Shown here one piece after another: positions 52,968 to 61,721 of a stretch of 64,000 bases of DNA (position 1 is its first letter; every line of letters starts with the position of its first letter). A program made the position numbers and the translations under genes. The DNA comes from Streptomyces sp. NBC_00353 (GTDB lineage: Bacteria; Actinomycetota; Actinomycetes; Streptomycetales; Streptomycetaceae). The notes under the pieces were generated by a model, which made no database searches, was not told the origin of the DNA, and worked only from the letters and a program-made list of their open reading frames with translations. The stretch spans positions 2,914,001 through 2,978,000 of the forward strand of contig NZ_CP107985.1 of NCBI RefSeq assembly GCF_036108815.1. The letters are read 5' to 3'.

Positions 52968-53858
52968 TCAGGCAGCTCCTTCGGTGCTGCGGCCGTTGCC
53001 GCGGTACGACTCCCAGGTCCAGCCGAGGGTGCGGCGGGCCATGATTCCCACCGCGTGCCTGCGGTAGCTCGCGGTGCCGCGCACATCGTCGATCGGGTTG
53101 CAGGCGCCGGCGGCGAGCGTGGCGAACTGCGCGGCGATGGACGGCGTGATGATCGTGCGGCTGTCCCAGAACCCGCCCTCTTCGAGCGCGGCGTTCAGGA
53201 ATTCCTCCGCCTCCTTCGCCCGGACGGGTGTCGGGGCGGCGGAGCCGATGCCGGTACGGACCGTGCGGGTCTCGGGGTGCAGGGCCAGGCCGAAGGCGCA
53301 GACGGCGATGACCATCGCGTTGCGCGTGCCGACCTTGGAGTACTGCTGGGGCCCGTCGGCCTTCTTGATGTGCACGGCCCGGATCAGCTCGTCCGGTTCG
53401 AGGGCGTTGCGCTTGACGCCGGTGTAGAAGGCGTCGATCGGAATCATCCGGGTGCCGCGCACGGACTCGGCCTCGACCTCGGCGCCCGCGGCGAGCAGCG
53501 CCGGGTGCGCGTCACCGGCGGGCGACGCGGTGCCGAGGTTGCCGCCGACGCCGCCGCGATTGCGGATCTGCGGCGATGCGACGGTGTGCGAGGCGAGCGC
53601 CAGACCGGGCAGCTCGGCCCGCAGGTGCTCCATGATGTGGCTGTACGGCACGGAGGCGCCGAGCCGCACGTTCTCCTGGCCCACCTCCCACTCGGACAGC
53701 TCACCGATGCGGTTCAGGTCCAGGAGGTACTCGGGCCGCCGGTGGTCGAAGTTGATCTCGACCATCACATCGGTACCGCCCGCGATGGGCACAGCCGTCG
53801 GGTGCTCGGCCTTGGCGGCGAGCGCCTCCTCCCAGCTGGCGGGGCGAAGGAAGTCCAT
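52968..53858 (-). CDS. xanthine dehydrogenase, FAD-binding subunit
   Basis: A 296-residue flavoprotein subunit. The FAD motifs are AVPIAGGTDVMVEINFD near residue 25 and RNRGGVGGNLGTASPAGDAH near 110, and the C-terminal CO-dehydrogenase flavoprotein domain follows (SYRRHAVGIMARRTL). It accepts electrons from the iron-sulfur subunit and reduces NAD+. The chosen ATG (MDFLRPAS) is the normal family start; a longer in-frame start adds seven Arg-rich residues. First gene of the leftward xdh operon and divergent from the PucR gene. Confidence 0.93.
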   Translation of the reverse strand: MDFLRPASWEEALAAKAEHPTAVPIAGGTDVMVEINFDHRRPEYLLDLNRIGELSEWEVGQENVRLGASVPYSHIMEHLRAELPGLALASHTVASPQIRNRGGVGGNLGTASPAGDAHPALLAAGAEVEAESVRGTRMIPIDAFYTGVKRNALEPDELIRAVHIKKADGPQQYSKVGTRNAMVIAVCAFGLALHPETRTVRTGIGSAAPTPVRAKEAEEFLNAALEEGGFWDSRTIITPSIAAQFATLAAGACNPIDDVRGTASYRRHAVGIMARRTLGWTWESYRGNGRSTEGAA

Positions 53859-53884
53859 GAGTGGCTCTCTTCTTCTCAATCGGG

Positions 53885-54046
53885 TCGTTCGCTGGGGCTG
53901 GGGACGGCCGGCCCTCGATTGGCTCGTTCATGTGCTGTTAACGCGGTGTGTGGCCCAGTACACAACCGGGACTCCACGCGGTGCAGTCACCGAAACCATG
54001 AAGGAGTTGGCTGGTCTCCGTCCTCGTCTTGTAGATTCGAACGAAT
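53885..54046. promoter_or_regulatory. xdh/pucR divergent promoter region with repeated TCGTTC motif
   Basis: TCGTTC occurs at 53885 and 53924 and, inverted, inside the 12-bp palindrome ATTCG-AA-CGAAT at 54035-54046. GTGTG...CACAAC-like symmetry also occurs between. These could be PucR binding sites for both directions, but no consensus for streptomycete PucR is known to me. The rest of the 260-base gap shows no gene. Confidence 0.45.
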
Positions 54047-54118
54047 GGCGGGGCTCAGTAACCTCACCGCAATACCCAGTTTTCACCCGCACCAACGAAA
54101 GAGATCGGCGGCAACGAC

Positions 54119-55873
54119 ATGCGGCTGCGCGCACTGCTGGAAACCGATGCGCTGGGCCTGCGGCTGCTCGGCGGCGAGGACGAACTCGAACGGTCCGTCC
54201 GCGGCGTCATGACCACCGACCTGCGGGACCCGAGCCGCTATCTGACCGGCGGCGAACTGGTCCTGACCGGCCTGGCCTGGCGCCGGGACGCGGCGGACTC
54301 GGAGCCGTTCGTACGGATCCTCGCGGGCGCCGGGGTCGCCGGGCTCGCGGCGGGCGAGGCGGAACTCGGCGAGATCCCGGGCGATCTGATCGAGGCGTGC
54401 GAGCGGCATCACCTGCCGCTCTTCGCCGTCCACGAGACCGTCGCGTTCGCAACGATCACCGAGTACGTGGTGCGCCAGGTCTCCGGGGAGCGGGCGGGCG
54501 ATCTGGCGGCGGTCGTCGACCGGCACCGCAGGCTGATGACCTCGGGTCCGGCCGGTGGCGGCCCCGAGGTGGTCCTCGACCTGCTCGGCTCCGACCTCGA
54601 CCTGCACGCCTGGGTGCTCTCCCCCACCGGCCGGCAGATCGCGGGCGCCGGTGCGTCGCTGCCCGGACCGGTGGGCCCGACGCTGGCGGGCCACCATCTG
54701 GCCGCCACCCGCACCGGCCGCCGGGGTCCGCACCGGGCCACGGTCGACGGCGTCACGTATTCGCTGTTCCCGATCCGCAACACCGGCCGGGGCGCGGCCC
54801 CCACCTCCCGCGACGTCCGCGAGTCGGTGCTCTCCGACTGGCTGCTCGCCGTCGAGGCCGACGCGGGCGAATGGCCGGCCGCCCGGCTGGACCTGCTCCA
54901 GGGCGTCACCCAGCTGATCGCGGTCGAACGGGACCGGCGCGACGCGGCCCGTACGGTACGCCGCAGGCTCGCCCAGGAGGTCCTGGAACTGGTCCAGACG
55001 GGCGCCGCGCCCGCCGAGATCGCGGCCAGGCTGCGGGTCGCCGCCCCGGTCCTGCTGCCCGGCCTGGGTACCGCCCCGCACTGGCAGGTCGTGGTGGCGC
55101 GGGTCGACTGGGGCGCGGAGGGCGCACCGGACTCCACGGGCGGTCCGGTCACATCCGGCATCGCGGGCGGCCCGGTCGCCCAGGCGCTGCTGGAGGAGAT
55201 CCTCGTCGACCCGGCGGTCACCGGCCCCGACTCCGCCGACCGGATCGCGGTCGCGCACACCGGCGACGAGGCCATCGCCCTCGTACCGCTGCCCGCCCGC
55301 GCCGCGTCGCCTGCCGACGCCACGGACCTGCCGGAGGCCGGCGACGCAGGCGGTGCGGCGACGGCCAAGGACGACCCGGTGCTGCACGCGGACGCACTGC
55401 TCGCCACCGTTCGCGAACCGCTCTCCGCGGGCCTCGCCGACGACGGCCGCCTGACACTGGGTGTCAGCGCCGCCGTGCACTCCCCCGAGGGGCTCCGCGG
55501 CGCCCTGGAGGAGGCCCGGCACGCGCGCCGGGTGGCGGCGGCCCGTCCGGGCCGGGTCTGCGCGGCCGGCCACCACGAGCTGGCCTCGCACGTCCTGCTG
55601 CTGCCGTTCGTCCCCGACGATGTGCGTCGTGCGTTCACCGCACGGCTGCTCGACCCGCTGCGCGACTACGACCGGCGCCACCGCGCCGAACTCATCCCGA
55701 CGCTGGAAGCGTTCCTGGACTGCGACGGTTCGTGGACCCGCTGCGCGGCCCGGCTGCACCTGCACGTCAACACATTGCGCTACCGGGTCGGGCGAATCGA
55801 GCAGTTGACGGGGCGTGACCTTTCCCGCCTGGAGGACAAGCTCGATTTCTTCCTGGCCCTGCGTATGAGCTGA
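54119..55873 (+). CDS. PucR family transcriptional regulator
   Basis: A 584-residue regulator. The N-terminal purine-catabolism (PucR-like) domain covers residues 1-125 (DLRDPSRYLTGGELVLTGLAW, LPLFAVHETVAFATITEYV). A middle ligand or GGDEF-like degenerate region follows, and the C-terminal HTH_30 is CDGSWTRCAARLHLHVNTLRYRVGRIEQLTGRDLSR (split). Members activate purine degradation genes on sensing an intermediate. It lies divergent from the xdh operon, which is its obvious target; the gcl and hyi genes at the other end of the window may be controlled separately by the CTTCCG operator. Confidence 0.92.
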   Translation: MRLRALLETDALGLRLLGGEDELERSVRGVMTTDLRDPSRYLTGGELVLTGLAWRRDAADSEPFVRILAGAGVAGLAAGEAELGEIPGDLIEACERHHLPLFAVHETVAFATITEYVVRQVSGERAGDLAAVVDRHRRLMTSGPAGGGPEVVLDLLGSDLDLHAWVLSPTGRQIAGAGASLPGPVGPTLAGHHLAATRTGRRGPHRATVDGVTYSLFPIRNTGRGAAPTSRDVRESVLSDWLLAVEADAGEWPAARLDLLQGVTQLIAVERDRRDAARTVRRRLAQEVLELVQTGAAPAEIAARLRVAAPVLLPGLGTAPHWQVVVARVDWGAEGAPDSTGGPVTSGIAGGPVAQALLEEILVDPAVTGPDSADRIAVAHTGDEAIALVPLPARAASPADATDLPEAGDAGGAATAKDDPVLHADALLATVREPLSAGLADDGRLTLGVSAAVHSPEGLRGALEEARHARRVAAARPGRVCAAGHHELASHVLLLPFVPDDVRRAFTARLLDPLRDYDRRHRAELIPTLEAFLDCDGSWTRCAARLHLHVNTLRYRVGRIEQLTGRDLSRLEDKLDFFLALRMS

Positions 55874-55914
55874 CTCGGCGGACCTACCACAGCCCTCCCC
55901 GCGACCGACCGATT

Positions 55915-55928
55915 GTGAATTCATTCAC
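55915..55928 (+). promoter_or_regulatory. 14-bp inverted repeat before the TPR-like gene
   Basis: GTGAAT-TC-ATTCAC is a perfect inverted repeat about 80 bases upstream of the start, followed by TGACCCCTTGGC. It is a likely operator or promoter-associated site. Confidence 0.4.
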
Positions 55929-56010
55929 CTGACCCCTTGGCCCGGCGTGCCATTCCGTGCTGAGATGCCGCCAGACTCAACAGCTCAATGGCGCGCTCGG
56001 GGAGGGCAAT

Positions 56011-56811
56011 GTGGCGTATACCGCCATGTCTGGTTCCGGAACGACAGCAGATGACGATCCGCCGCTCCAGACAGCGGTATGGCGGCTGCGGTCACGCGCC
56101 TGCTGGACGGACGCCGCTGCTCTGCTCGACCACGACGCCGCCACCGATCCGGCCGCAGCGCTCCAGCGGACGGCGCTGCTGATCGAACGGTGCCTGTACA
56201 CCGGCCAGGGCTGGACCGACGCCGAGGACGCCCTGCGCACCGCCGAGGCCCTCGCCCACGACGACGCCGAGCGTGGGGCCGCGGCTTGTGAACGGGGTCA
56301 CCTGGCGTATGCGTCGACACTTCTCGGGGTACGGGACCGGGCCGACGAGGCCCGTGTCGCACTGAGCCGGTCCGCGGCCCTGCTCTCCCCCGCCGCCCCG
56401 GCGCGTCCGCTGCTCGACTTCCGCCGGGGCCTGATCGCACAGAACATCGCCGACTCGCCGCAGGCCGCCCGCGCCGCGTACCGCAGGGCGCACGCCGGCG
56501 CCGTGGCCCAGGGCGACCAACTGCTGCTCTCCTCCACCTGGCGCCACCTCGCGCTGCTCTCGCTGCGCGAGGGCGAACTGGCCGAGGCCCGGCACGGGTT
56601 CGGCGAGTCGCTGCGGATAAGGGAGGAGCTGGGCTATCTGGTCGGTACGGCCCCGGCCCTCATCGCCCTGGCGGATACCGAACCGGAACCGGAGGCGGCT
56701 GCACGGCTGCGCGCCGAGGCGGGCCGCCTCTTCCGCCTCCTGGGCGGCGTCCCTACCTGGCTGGCCCCGCACCTGGACCCGCCCGCCCCGCAGACGGCCG
56801 AGGCGAACTGA
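56011..56811 (+). CDS. helical-repeat (TPR-like) hypothetical protein
   Basis: A 266-residue, almost wholly alpha-helical protein rich in Ala/Leu/Arg. Repeated helix pairs such as EDALRTAEALAHDDAERGAA, RDRADEARVALSRSAALLSP and EGELAEARHGFGESLRIREEL resemble tetratricopeptide repeats, a scaffold for protein binding. No catalytic or membrane segment is visible. The GTG (VAYTAMSGS) is chosen for GGGGAGGG 4 bases ahead; an ATG five codons later is possible. Function unknown. Confidence 0.7.
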   Translation: MAYTAMSGSGTTADDDPPLQTAVWRLRSRACWTDAAALLDHDAATDPAAALQRTALLIERCLYTGQGWTDAEDALRTAEALAHDDAERGAAACERGHLAYASTLLGVRDRADEARVALSRSAALLSPAAPARPLLDFRRGLIAQNIADSPQAARAAYRRAHAGAVAQGDQLLLSSTWRHLALLSLREGELAEARHGFGESLRIREELGYLVGTAPALIALADTEPEPEAAARLRAEAGRLFRLLGGVPTWLAPHLDPPAPQTAEAN

Positions 56812-56835
56812 GCACGGGCCCGCCACGGGGGACCG

Positions 56836-57279
56836 TCAGGCGCGGCCCCCGACCGGGTCGCCGGGCTGCCGGCCCGCGTCGCTCCACTCGGGGGTCGGCG
56901 TCGGACGCGGCGGAGCGGGCGGCGGGGTCGGCCCGCGGTTCGGGTTCTGCGGTACCGCGGCGGCGGGCTTTCCGTTCTGCCCGCTGCTGTCGCGCCGGGG
57001 CGGCGTGACCGGGGATTTCGGCGGTGCGGGCTTCCTCGTCGGCGGCACGGGGACGGCGACCGCAGCGGAGGCGGACGGGGGCGCGGAGTGCGTCGGCGAA
57101 GGCGCGGCGGAATCCGCAGGTGTACGGGTGGGGCTCGCGCTCGTCGACGGCGTCGCCGGAGTGGGCGTCCCGGGAGGCTTCCCGGTGGACTTGCCGGACC
57201 CGGAGCAGCCCGCCGCTGCCAGCGCCAGTCCCAGCACCACCAGCGCGCACACCGGCCAAGGCCCTCGGCTCCGTATCAT
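56836..57279 (-). CDS. Pro/Ser/Thr-rich lipoprotein
   Basis: A 147-residue exported lipoprotein. The signal is MIRSRGPWPVCALVVLGLAL with lipobox LAAAGC, after which the mature part is low-complexity: Gly, Pro, Ser and Thr with PTPEW near the end. It has no recognisable domain, so it may be a stalk or spacer on the cell surface. The frame is clearly biased, but with so little information a shadow ORF cannot be fully excluded. Confidence 0.65.
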   Translation of the reverse strand: MIRSRGPWPVCALVVLGLALAAAGCSGSGKSTGKPPGTPTPATPSTSASPTRTPADSAAPSPTHSAPPSASAAVAVPVPPTRKPAPPKSPVTPPRRDSSGQNGKPAAAVPQNPNRGPTPPPAPPRPTPTPEWSDAGRQPGDPVGGRA

Positions 57280-57381
57280 CCCGCCCCCTCTCATCCCGCC
57301 CCCTCAAAAACGATCATGCGATGAGAGGCACAGAGTATCCACAGCGGTCCGTGGAGGTGGCGGCAGCCCGGACGAGAAAGG

Positions 57382-58227
57382 TCAGCGGTCCGCGCCGGTG
57401 AAGTGTTCGCGCACGAGTGACTGCACGACGGGCAGATCCTCGGCGATCAGCGCGTCGAGCAGCGCGGTGTGTTCCACGGCGTCGGCGAGAAGGTCGGCCC
57501 GGCGGGTGGCCGGGTTGTGCCCCAAGGGCCACTGGGAGCGGCGGTGCAGGTCGTCGGCGACCATCACGAGCTGCTGATTGCCGGAGAGCGCGAGGACCGC
57601 TCTGTGGAAGGCCCGGTCGGACTCCGCGTAGCTCGCCCGGTCGCCCACCGCGGCGGCCGCGACCGTGGCATCGGCCAGCGGGCGCAGGGCGGTCCACCGG
57701 GCCCGGTCCACGGTGCGGGCCAGCCGCAGCATGACGGGGACCTCGATCAGGGCGCGCACCTCGGCCAGCTCGGCCAGCTCCTGGGGGCCGCGCTCGGCGA
57801 CCCGGAAGCCCCGGTTCGGGACGACCTCCACGGCACCCTCGATGGCGAGCTGCTGCATCGCCTCACGGACCGGCGTCGCCGAGACACCGAAGCGGGCGCC
57901 GAGCACCGGGGCGGAGTAGACCTGACCCGGCAGCAGCTCACCGTCGACGAGGGCGGCGCGCAGCGCGTCCAGGATCTGCCCGCGTACGGAGTGCCGCTGC
58001 ACCACGACGCGGGGCACGGGCGGCTCGCAGTGGGTGTGCTCCCCGCGGGCCTGCTCGCCGCGCGGCTGTTCGCCGGGTGACTGCACACCGGGTGGCTGCT
58101 CGTCCCGCGTCCGCTGAGCGCGCGACTGCCCGGGCACCCCGTCGGGGGCCCCGGCCGACCGGGCGGCCGCGGATGCGGTGGACGTGTACGGCGGACGCAC
58201 CTGCTGATGCGCTCTGCCCTGCTCCAC
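57382..58227 (-). CDS. GntR/FadR-subfamily (FCD) transcriptional regulator
   Basis: A 281-residue regulator. The winged helix (about residues 75-140) has QILDALRAALVDGELLPGQVYS, then LGARFGVSATPVREAMQQLAIEGAV (split) and VPNRGFRVAE. The FCD ligand domain follows with EVRALIEVPVMLRLA and YAESDRAFHRAVLALSGNQQ, where the metal-binding Asp/His are visible. The first 75 residues are low-complexity with a GEQPRGEQARGEH repeat. GGAGG 6 bases ahead supports the GTG start. Divergent from the FhuF-like gene; target unknown. Confidence 0.88.
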   Translation of the reverse strand: MEQGRAHQQVRPPYTSTASAAARSAGAPDGVPGQSRAQRTRDEQPPGVQSPGEQPRGEQARGEHTHCEPPVPRVVVQRHSVRGQILDALRAALVDGELLPGQVYSAPVLGARFGVSATPVREAMQQLAIEGAVEVVPNRGFRVAERGPQELAELAEVRALIEVPVMLRLARTVDRARWTALRPLADATVAAAAVGDRASYAESDRAFHRAVLALSGNQQLVMVADDLHRRSQWPLGHNPATRRADLLADAVEHTALLDALIAEDLPVVQSLVREHFTGADR

Positions 58228-58326
58228 TCCGACCTCCTCGGCCTGCTCCGGGCCGGCCCGCCTGCGCCGTGCCTCCCGTGCACGATAGGCGGAGGAGGGC
58301 GCAGTTCAAACATCGATCTCTTCGGG

Positions 58327-58345
58327 TAAGGTAAGGCTAACCTGC
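58327..58345 (+). promoter_or_regulatory. iron box (DmdR/IdeR type) before the FhuF-like gene
   Basis: TAAGGTAAGGCTAACCTGC matches the actinobacterial iron box TTAGGTTAGGCTAACCTAA at 15 of 19 positions, 27 bases before the start codon. It implies repression by DmdR under iron-replete conditions. Confidence 0.8.
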
Positions 58346-58372
58346 AAACGATCGCGATTCGGTGGTCCCTGC

Positions 58373-59218
58373 ATGACCCTCCCCACCCTGCTTCCCGGCA
58401 CAACGACGTCCGCCGTGTCGGACGCGTACACCCGCCTGACCGAGGTCTTCCCCGGGCTGCGTGCCGAGGTCCTCGGGGACGACGAGCCGGCTCCGTCGGG
58501 CGTCGGCTGGGTGGGGGCGCACGAGCTCGCGGCCGGCGGCGCCGCCCTGGACACGTTTCTCGCCTGGGACAACGCGCAGGTGCTGCGGGACTACGGAAAG
58601 CAGGCCCGGCCCGATGTGGTCGCCAGCTTCGGCCTGCACCGCTACGCCTGGCCCGCATGTCTGCTGGTGACAGTGCCGTGGTTCCTGCACCGGCGGGTGC
58701 CGCGGATCCCCGTCGAGGACGTGGCCTTCCAGCGGACCCTGGGTCATCTGACCGTGCGCGTACGGGAGTTCACCTGCCTGCCGGACGACCCGGCGGCCGC
58801 GCTGCCGGGGGCCAGGGTGGTGGCGGACGAGGCGGCACTGCGGGCCGAGGTGCTGGCCGCGGTGGCCGAACACATCGGTCCGGTGCTCGACGGCTTCGGC
58901 CCCCGGATGCGCCGCGGCAAGCGGGCCCTGTGGGGCATGGCGACGGACGAGATCGTCGAGGGCCTCTGGTACATCGCCCATCTGCTCGGCGAGGAGCGGC
59001 GGGCGATGACCGAGCTGGAGGCGCTCCTGCCGGGCACGACCAAGCCGTATGTCGGCACGCCTGGCTTCCGTGAACTGACCGGGCCGAACGGCGAGTCGCT
59101 GCCCACCCGCGACCGGGCCAGCTGCTGCCTCTTCTACACGCTGCGGCCCGAGGACACCTGCGTCACCTGCCCGCGCACGTGCGACGCCGACCGGGTACGG
59201 AAGCTGACGCCCGCCTGA
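58373..59218 (+). CDS. FhuF-like [2Fe-2S] ferric-siderophore reductase
   Basis: A 281-residue cytoplasmic protein. The C-terminus has the four-cysteine cluster motif ASCCLFYTLRPEDTCVTCPR, characteristic of FhuF-type reductases that release iron from siderophores. The N-terminal part has RPDVVASFGLHRYAWPACLL and ALWGMATDEIVEGLWYIAHLL. An iron box directly upstream agrees with a role in iron supply. The ATG is close to the box, so the mRNA may be nearly leaderless. Divergent from a GntR-type regulator. Confidence 0.9.
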   Translation: MTLPTLLPGTTTSAVSDAYTRLTEVFPGLRAEVLGDDEPAPSGVGWVGAHELAAGGAALDTFLAWDNAQVLRDYGKQARPDVVASFGLHRYAWPACLLVTVPWFLHRRVPRIPVEDVAFQRTLGHLTVRVREFTCLPDDPAAALPGARVVADEAALRAEVLAAVAEHIGPVLDGFGPRMRRGKRALWGMATDEIVEGLWYIAHLLGEERRAMTELEALLPGTTKPYVGTPGFRELTGPNGESLPTRDRASCCLFYTLRPEDTCVTCPRTCDADRVRKLTPA

Positions 59219-59409
59219 TCCGTTCCGCCCGCACGGGTGGCGAGATTCGAACGCAACCCGATTGCCACAGACGGGCGTTCGAGGAGTTGCGGCCCATCCG
59301 TACCCCCCGCCGCCCCAATGGCATTCTCTTGCCCCGAAACCCCCTGAGCCCGAAGGGATTTCCGCCACTATGGCGCCCGAAACCCCTAACGCGATGCAAG
59401 GGACCGCGC

Positions 59410-60489
59410 ATGAGACTGACCGACATATCGCTGAACTGGCTACTTCCGGGCGCAGTCCTGCTCGTGGGGGTCATGGCGGCGGTGGCGATGGTCGCGCGCG
59501 GCAAGCGCGCCGCTGACAAGTCCGCGGCCGACGACAGCTGGGAACGCAGTGAGGACCGGCGCAGGCGCAAGGAGGCGCTCTACGCCACCGCCTCGTACGT
59601 GCTGCTGTTCTGCTGCGCGGCAGTCGCCGCCGCGCTCTCCTTCCATGGACTGGTCGGCTTCGGCCGGCAGAACCTCAGCCTCTCCGGGGGCTGGGAGTAC
59701 CTCGTCCCGTTCGGCCTCGACGGGGCGGCGATGTTCTGCTCCGTGCTCGCCGTGCGCGAGGCCAGCCACGGTGACGCGGCGCTCGGCTCGCGGCTGCTGG
59801 TGTGGACGTTCGCGGGTGCGGCCGCCTGGTTCAACTGGGTGCACGCACCGCGCGGCATGGACCACGCGGGCGCCCCGCACTTCTTCGCGGGGATGTCGCT
59901 GTCCGCGGCGGTGCTCTTCGACCGGGCGCTGAAGCAGACCCGCCGGGCCGCGCTGCGCGAACAGGGCCTGGTGCCCCGTCCGCTGCCGCAGATCCGGATC
60001 GTACGGTGGCTGCGCGCACCCCGGGAGACCTTCGGTGCCTGGTCGTTGATGCTGCTGGAGGGCGTACGCACGCTGGACGAAGCAGTCGACGAGGTACGCG
60101 AGGACCGGCGGGAGAAGGAGCAGAACCGTCTCCGCAGGAGGGACCAGGAGAAGCTGGACCGGGCCCACATCAAGGCCCTGAACCGGCAGAACCGGGCCTG
60201 GGGCCGGGCCGGCCGGGGCGGTGCCCAGGTCGACGTACCGGCCATCGCCCCGGCGGCGGGCTCCGCACAGTCCGTCGCGGAACCCGCCATACCGGAGCCG
60301 GGACAGCTGCCTCTGCGACCCAGACCATCCCTGCAAGCCGTGAACGGCACGAGCTCGAAGGGCTCCCCGGACCGGAGCACAGGTGATCCGAGGACCGTCG
60401 ACCTCACCGCCGAGGACGACACCCAGGCCCTGCCCCGGCTCGACTCGCTGGAGCGGAAACTCAAGGACCTGGAGCAGCAGTTCGGCTGA
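59410..60489 (+). CDS. DUF2637 (SpdB-like) membrane protein
   Basis: A 359-residue protein. Residues 1-180 hold about five hydrophobic helices (MRLTDISLNWLLPGAVLLVG, YVLLFCCAAVAAALSFHGL, LVPFGLDGAAMFCSVLAV, RLLVWTFAGAAAWFNWVHA, MSLSAAVLFDRAL), the DUF2637 pattern found in actinobacterial spread/transfer and chromosomal proteins. A charged coiled segment rich in Arg/Glu/Lys (about 210-260) and a disordered acidic tail follow. Function unknown; in plasmids relatives take part in mycelial spread. A terminator follows. Confidence 0.85.
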   Translation: MRLTDISLNWLLPGAVLLVGVMAAVAMVARGKRAADKSAADDSWERSEDRRRRKEALYATASYVLLFCCAAVAAALSFHGLVGFGRQNLSLSGGWEYLVPFGLDGAAMFCSVLAVREASHGDAALGSRLLVWTFAGAAAWFNWVHAPRGMDHAGAPHFFAGMSLSAAVLFDRALKQTRRAALREQGLVPRPLPQIRIVRWLRAPRETFGAWSLMLLEGVRTLDEAVDEVREDRREKEQNRLRRRDQEKLDRAHIKALNRQNRAWGRAGRGGAQVDVPAIAPAAGSAQSVAEPAIPEPGQLPLRPRPSLQAVNGTSSKGSPDRSTGDPRTVDLTAEDDTQALPRLDSLERKLKDLEQQFG

Positions 60490-60539
60490 TCAAGACCCTG
60501 CTCCGCGACTCCCGGACGGTCAACGTCCTCGCAATTCAA

Positions 60540-60603
60540 GGCGGAAGGCCCCGTCCCGGCATCCGGCTCGTCCGGACTCCCAGGCCCCTCAGGGCCTTCC
60601 GCC
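60540..60603. terminator. bidirectional terminator
   Basis: GGCGGAAGGCCC and GGGCCTTCCGCC pair perfectly around a 40-base loop, between convergent genes. The right arm overlaps the last codons of the ATPase gene. Confidence 0.65.
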
Positions 60604-61005
60604 GTCCAGTTCGAACCAGACCACCTTGCCCAACGCGTGCGCCTTCACGCCCCACGCGTCCGCGAGGCTCTGCACCAGGATCAGCCCCCTGCCGTGCGTA
60701 CCGTCGTCGGCGTTCGGTACGCACGACATGGGCAGTCCGGATACGAAATCCCGCACCTCGACCCGCAGGGTCGCCGGCGCCACGGTCACCGTGACGACCG
60801 CGCCGTGCCGCGTATGGACCAGAGCGTTCGTCACCAGTTCACTCAGCAGGAGCTCCGCCACTTCGGCCGACTCCTCGTGCCATCGGTATCGTAGGAATTC
60901 CCGCAGCGCACAGCGCACTTCGGAGATGTCCGCCAGATCGGTATGAGCCAGTCTGCGGTGCATTCGAATCAGCTGCTGACGCTCCACCGTTTCCCCCGCG
61001 TGCAC
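60589..61005 (-). CDS. ATP-binding (HATPase_c) regulatory protein, RsbW/anti-sigma-like
   Basis: A 138-residue GHKL ATPase-like protein, the type that acts as an anti-sigma kinase in streptomycetes. The N box is ELLLSELVTNALVHTR, VRDFVSG is a degenerate G1 region and DDGTHGRGLILVQSLAD the G2 loop. The GTG start is backed by GGGGGTGA 6 bases ahead. No sigma factor or antagonist gene is adjacent, as is common for these orphan proteins. Divergent from the secreted ribonuclease. Confidence 0.85.
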   Translation of the reverse strand: MHAGETVERQQLIRMHRRLAHTDLADISEVRCALREFLRYRWHEESAEVAELLLSELVTNALVHTRHGAVVTVTVAPATLRVEVRDFVSGLPMSCVPNADDGTHGRGLILVQSLADAWGVKAHALGKVVWFELDGGRP

Positions 61006-61198
61006 AGTGAATCACCCCCTTCTCGTCGAACACCTTCCCGGGATGCATGCCCCGCACGCGGGCTGTCACGCTTGTCGACTCATCAATAAGCACATATGGG
61101 GACGGGGCAGCCCTCATGACCTCGGAAACACGGCCGACACATTCCCGTTGTCCCGATTAACTTCCAAAAAATTCACACGAGTTGGCGTTGACGAGGAC

Positions 61199-61618
61199 AT
61201 GTCTACGCGCGTCATCATGGTGGACATGCGAATCCCCCCACGGATCACAACGCTCGGCGGTGTCGCCGCCCTCCTGTCCGTCCTCTTCGTCGGCGGTCCG
61301 GTCACGGCGGCCGCCACCGCCGCCACCACATCGGTCGGCAGCATCTGCTACTCGGACCTGCCGTCCCAGGCACACGACACCCTCGATCTCATCGAGGCGG
61401 GCGGCCCCTTCCCCTACTCGCAGGACGGCATCGTCTTCCAGAACCGGGAAGGCGTGCTGCCCAGCCGGAACACCGGCTACTACCACGAGTACACGGTGAT
61501 CACCCCGGGCTCGCCGACCCGCGGCGCGCGACGCATCGTCACGGGTGAGCAGAGCCAGGAGGACTACTACACCGCCGACCACTACGCCACCTTCGACCTC
61601 GTCGACTACGGCTGCTGA
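61199..61618 (+). CDS. secreted guanyl-specific ribonuclease (RNase Sa family)
   Basis: A 139-residue precursor with a signal peptide (cleavage near residue 40). The mature part closely follows RNase Sa: FPYSQDGIVFQNREGVLP, YYHEYTVITPG, TRGARRIVTGE and YYTADHYATFDLVD. Catalytic E97, R108 and H128 keep the exact E54-R65-H85 spacing of RNase Sa, and C50-C139 match its disulfide (89 residues apart). It cleaves single-stranded RNA after guanosine outside the cell. The chosen ATG has GAGGA 3 bases ahead; another nine codons in is possible. A barstar gene follows by 103 bases. Confidence 0.95.
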   Translation: MSTRVIMVDMRIPPRITTLGGVAALLSVLFVGGPVTAAATAATTSVGSICYSDLPSQAHDTLDLIEAGGPFPYSQDGIVFQNREGVLPSRNTGYYHEYTVITPGSPTRGARRIVTGEQSQEDYYTADHYATFDLVDYGC

Positions 61619-61721
61619 GGCGCCACCAGCAGCACCCTCCGGACCGGTCCGCGCCGTAGCCCCCCACCTGCGGCGCGGATCACCGGACCGACGGGACGGC
61701 GGTGCCTTGTACGCTGCGCCC

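Noticed and set aside
59240..59310. A T-arm-like GTTCGAATC on the minus strand, possible tRNA
   Set aside because: The surrounding bases do not form acceptor, D and anticodon stems, so only the short T-loop resemblance remains.
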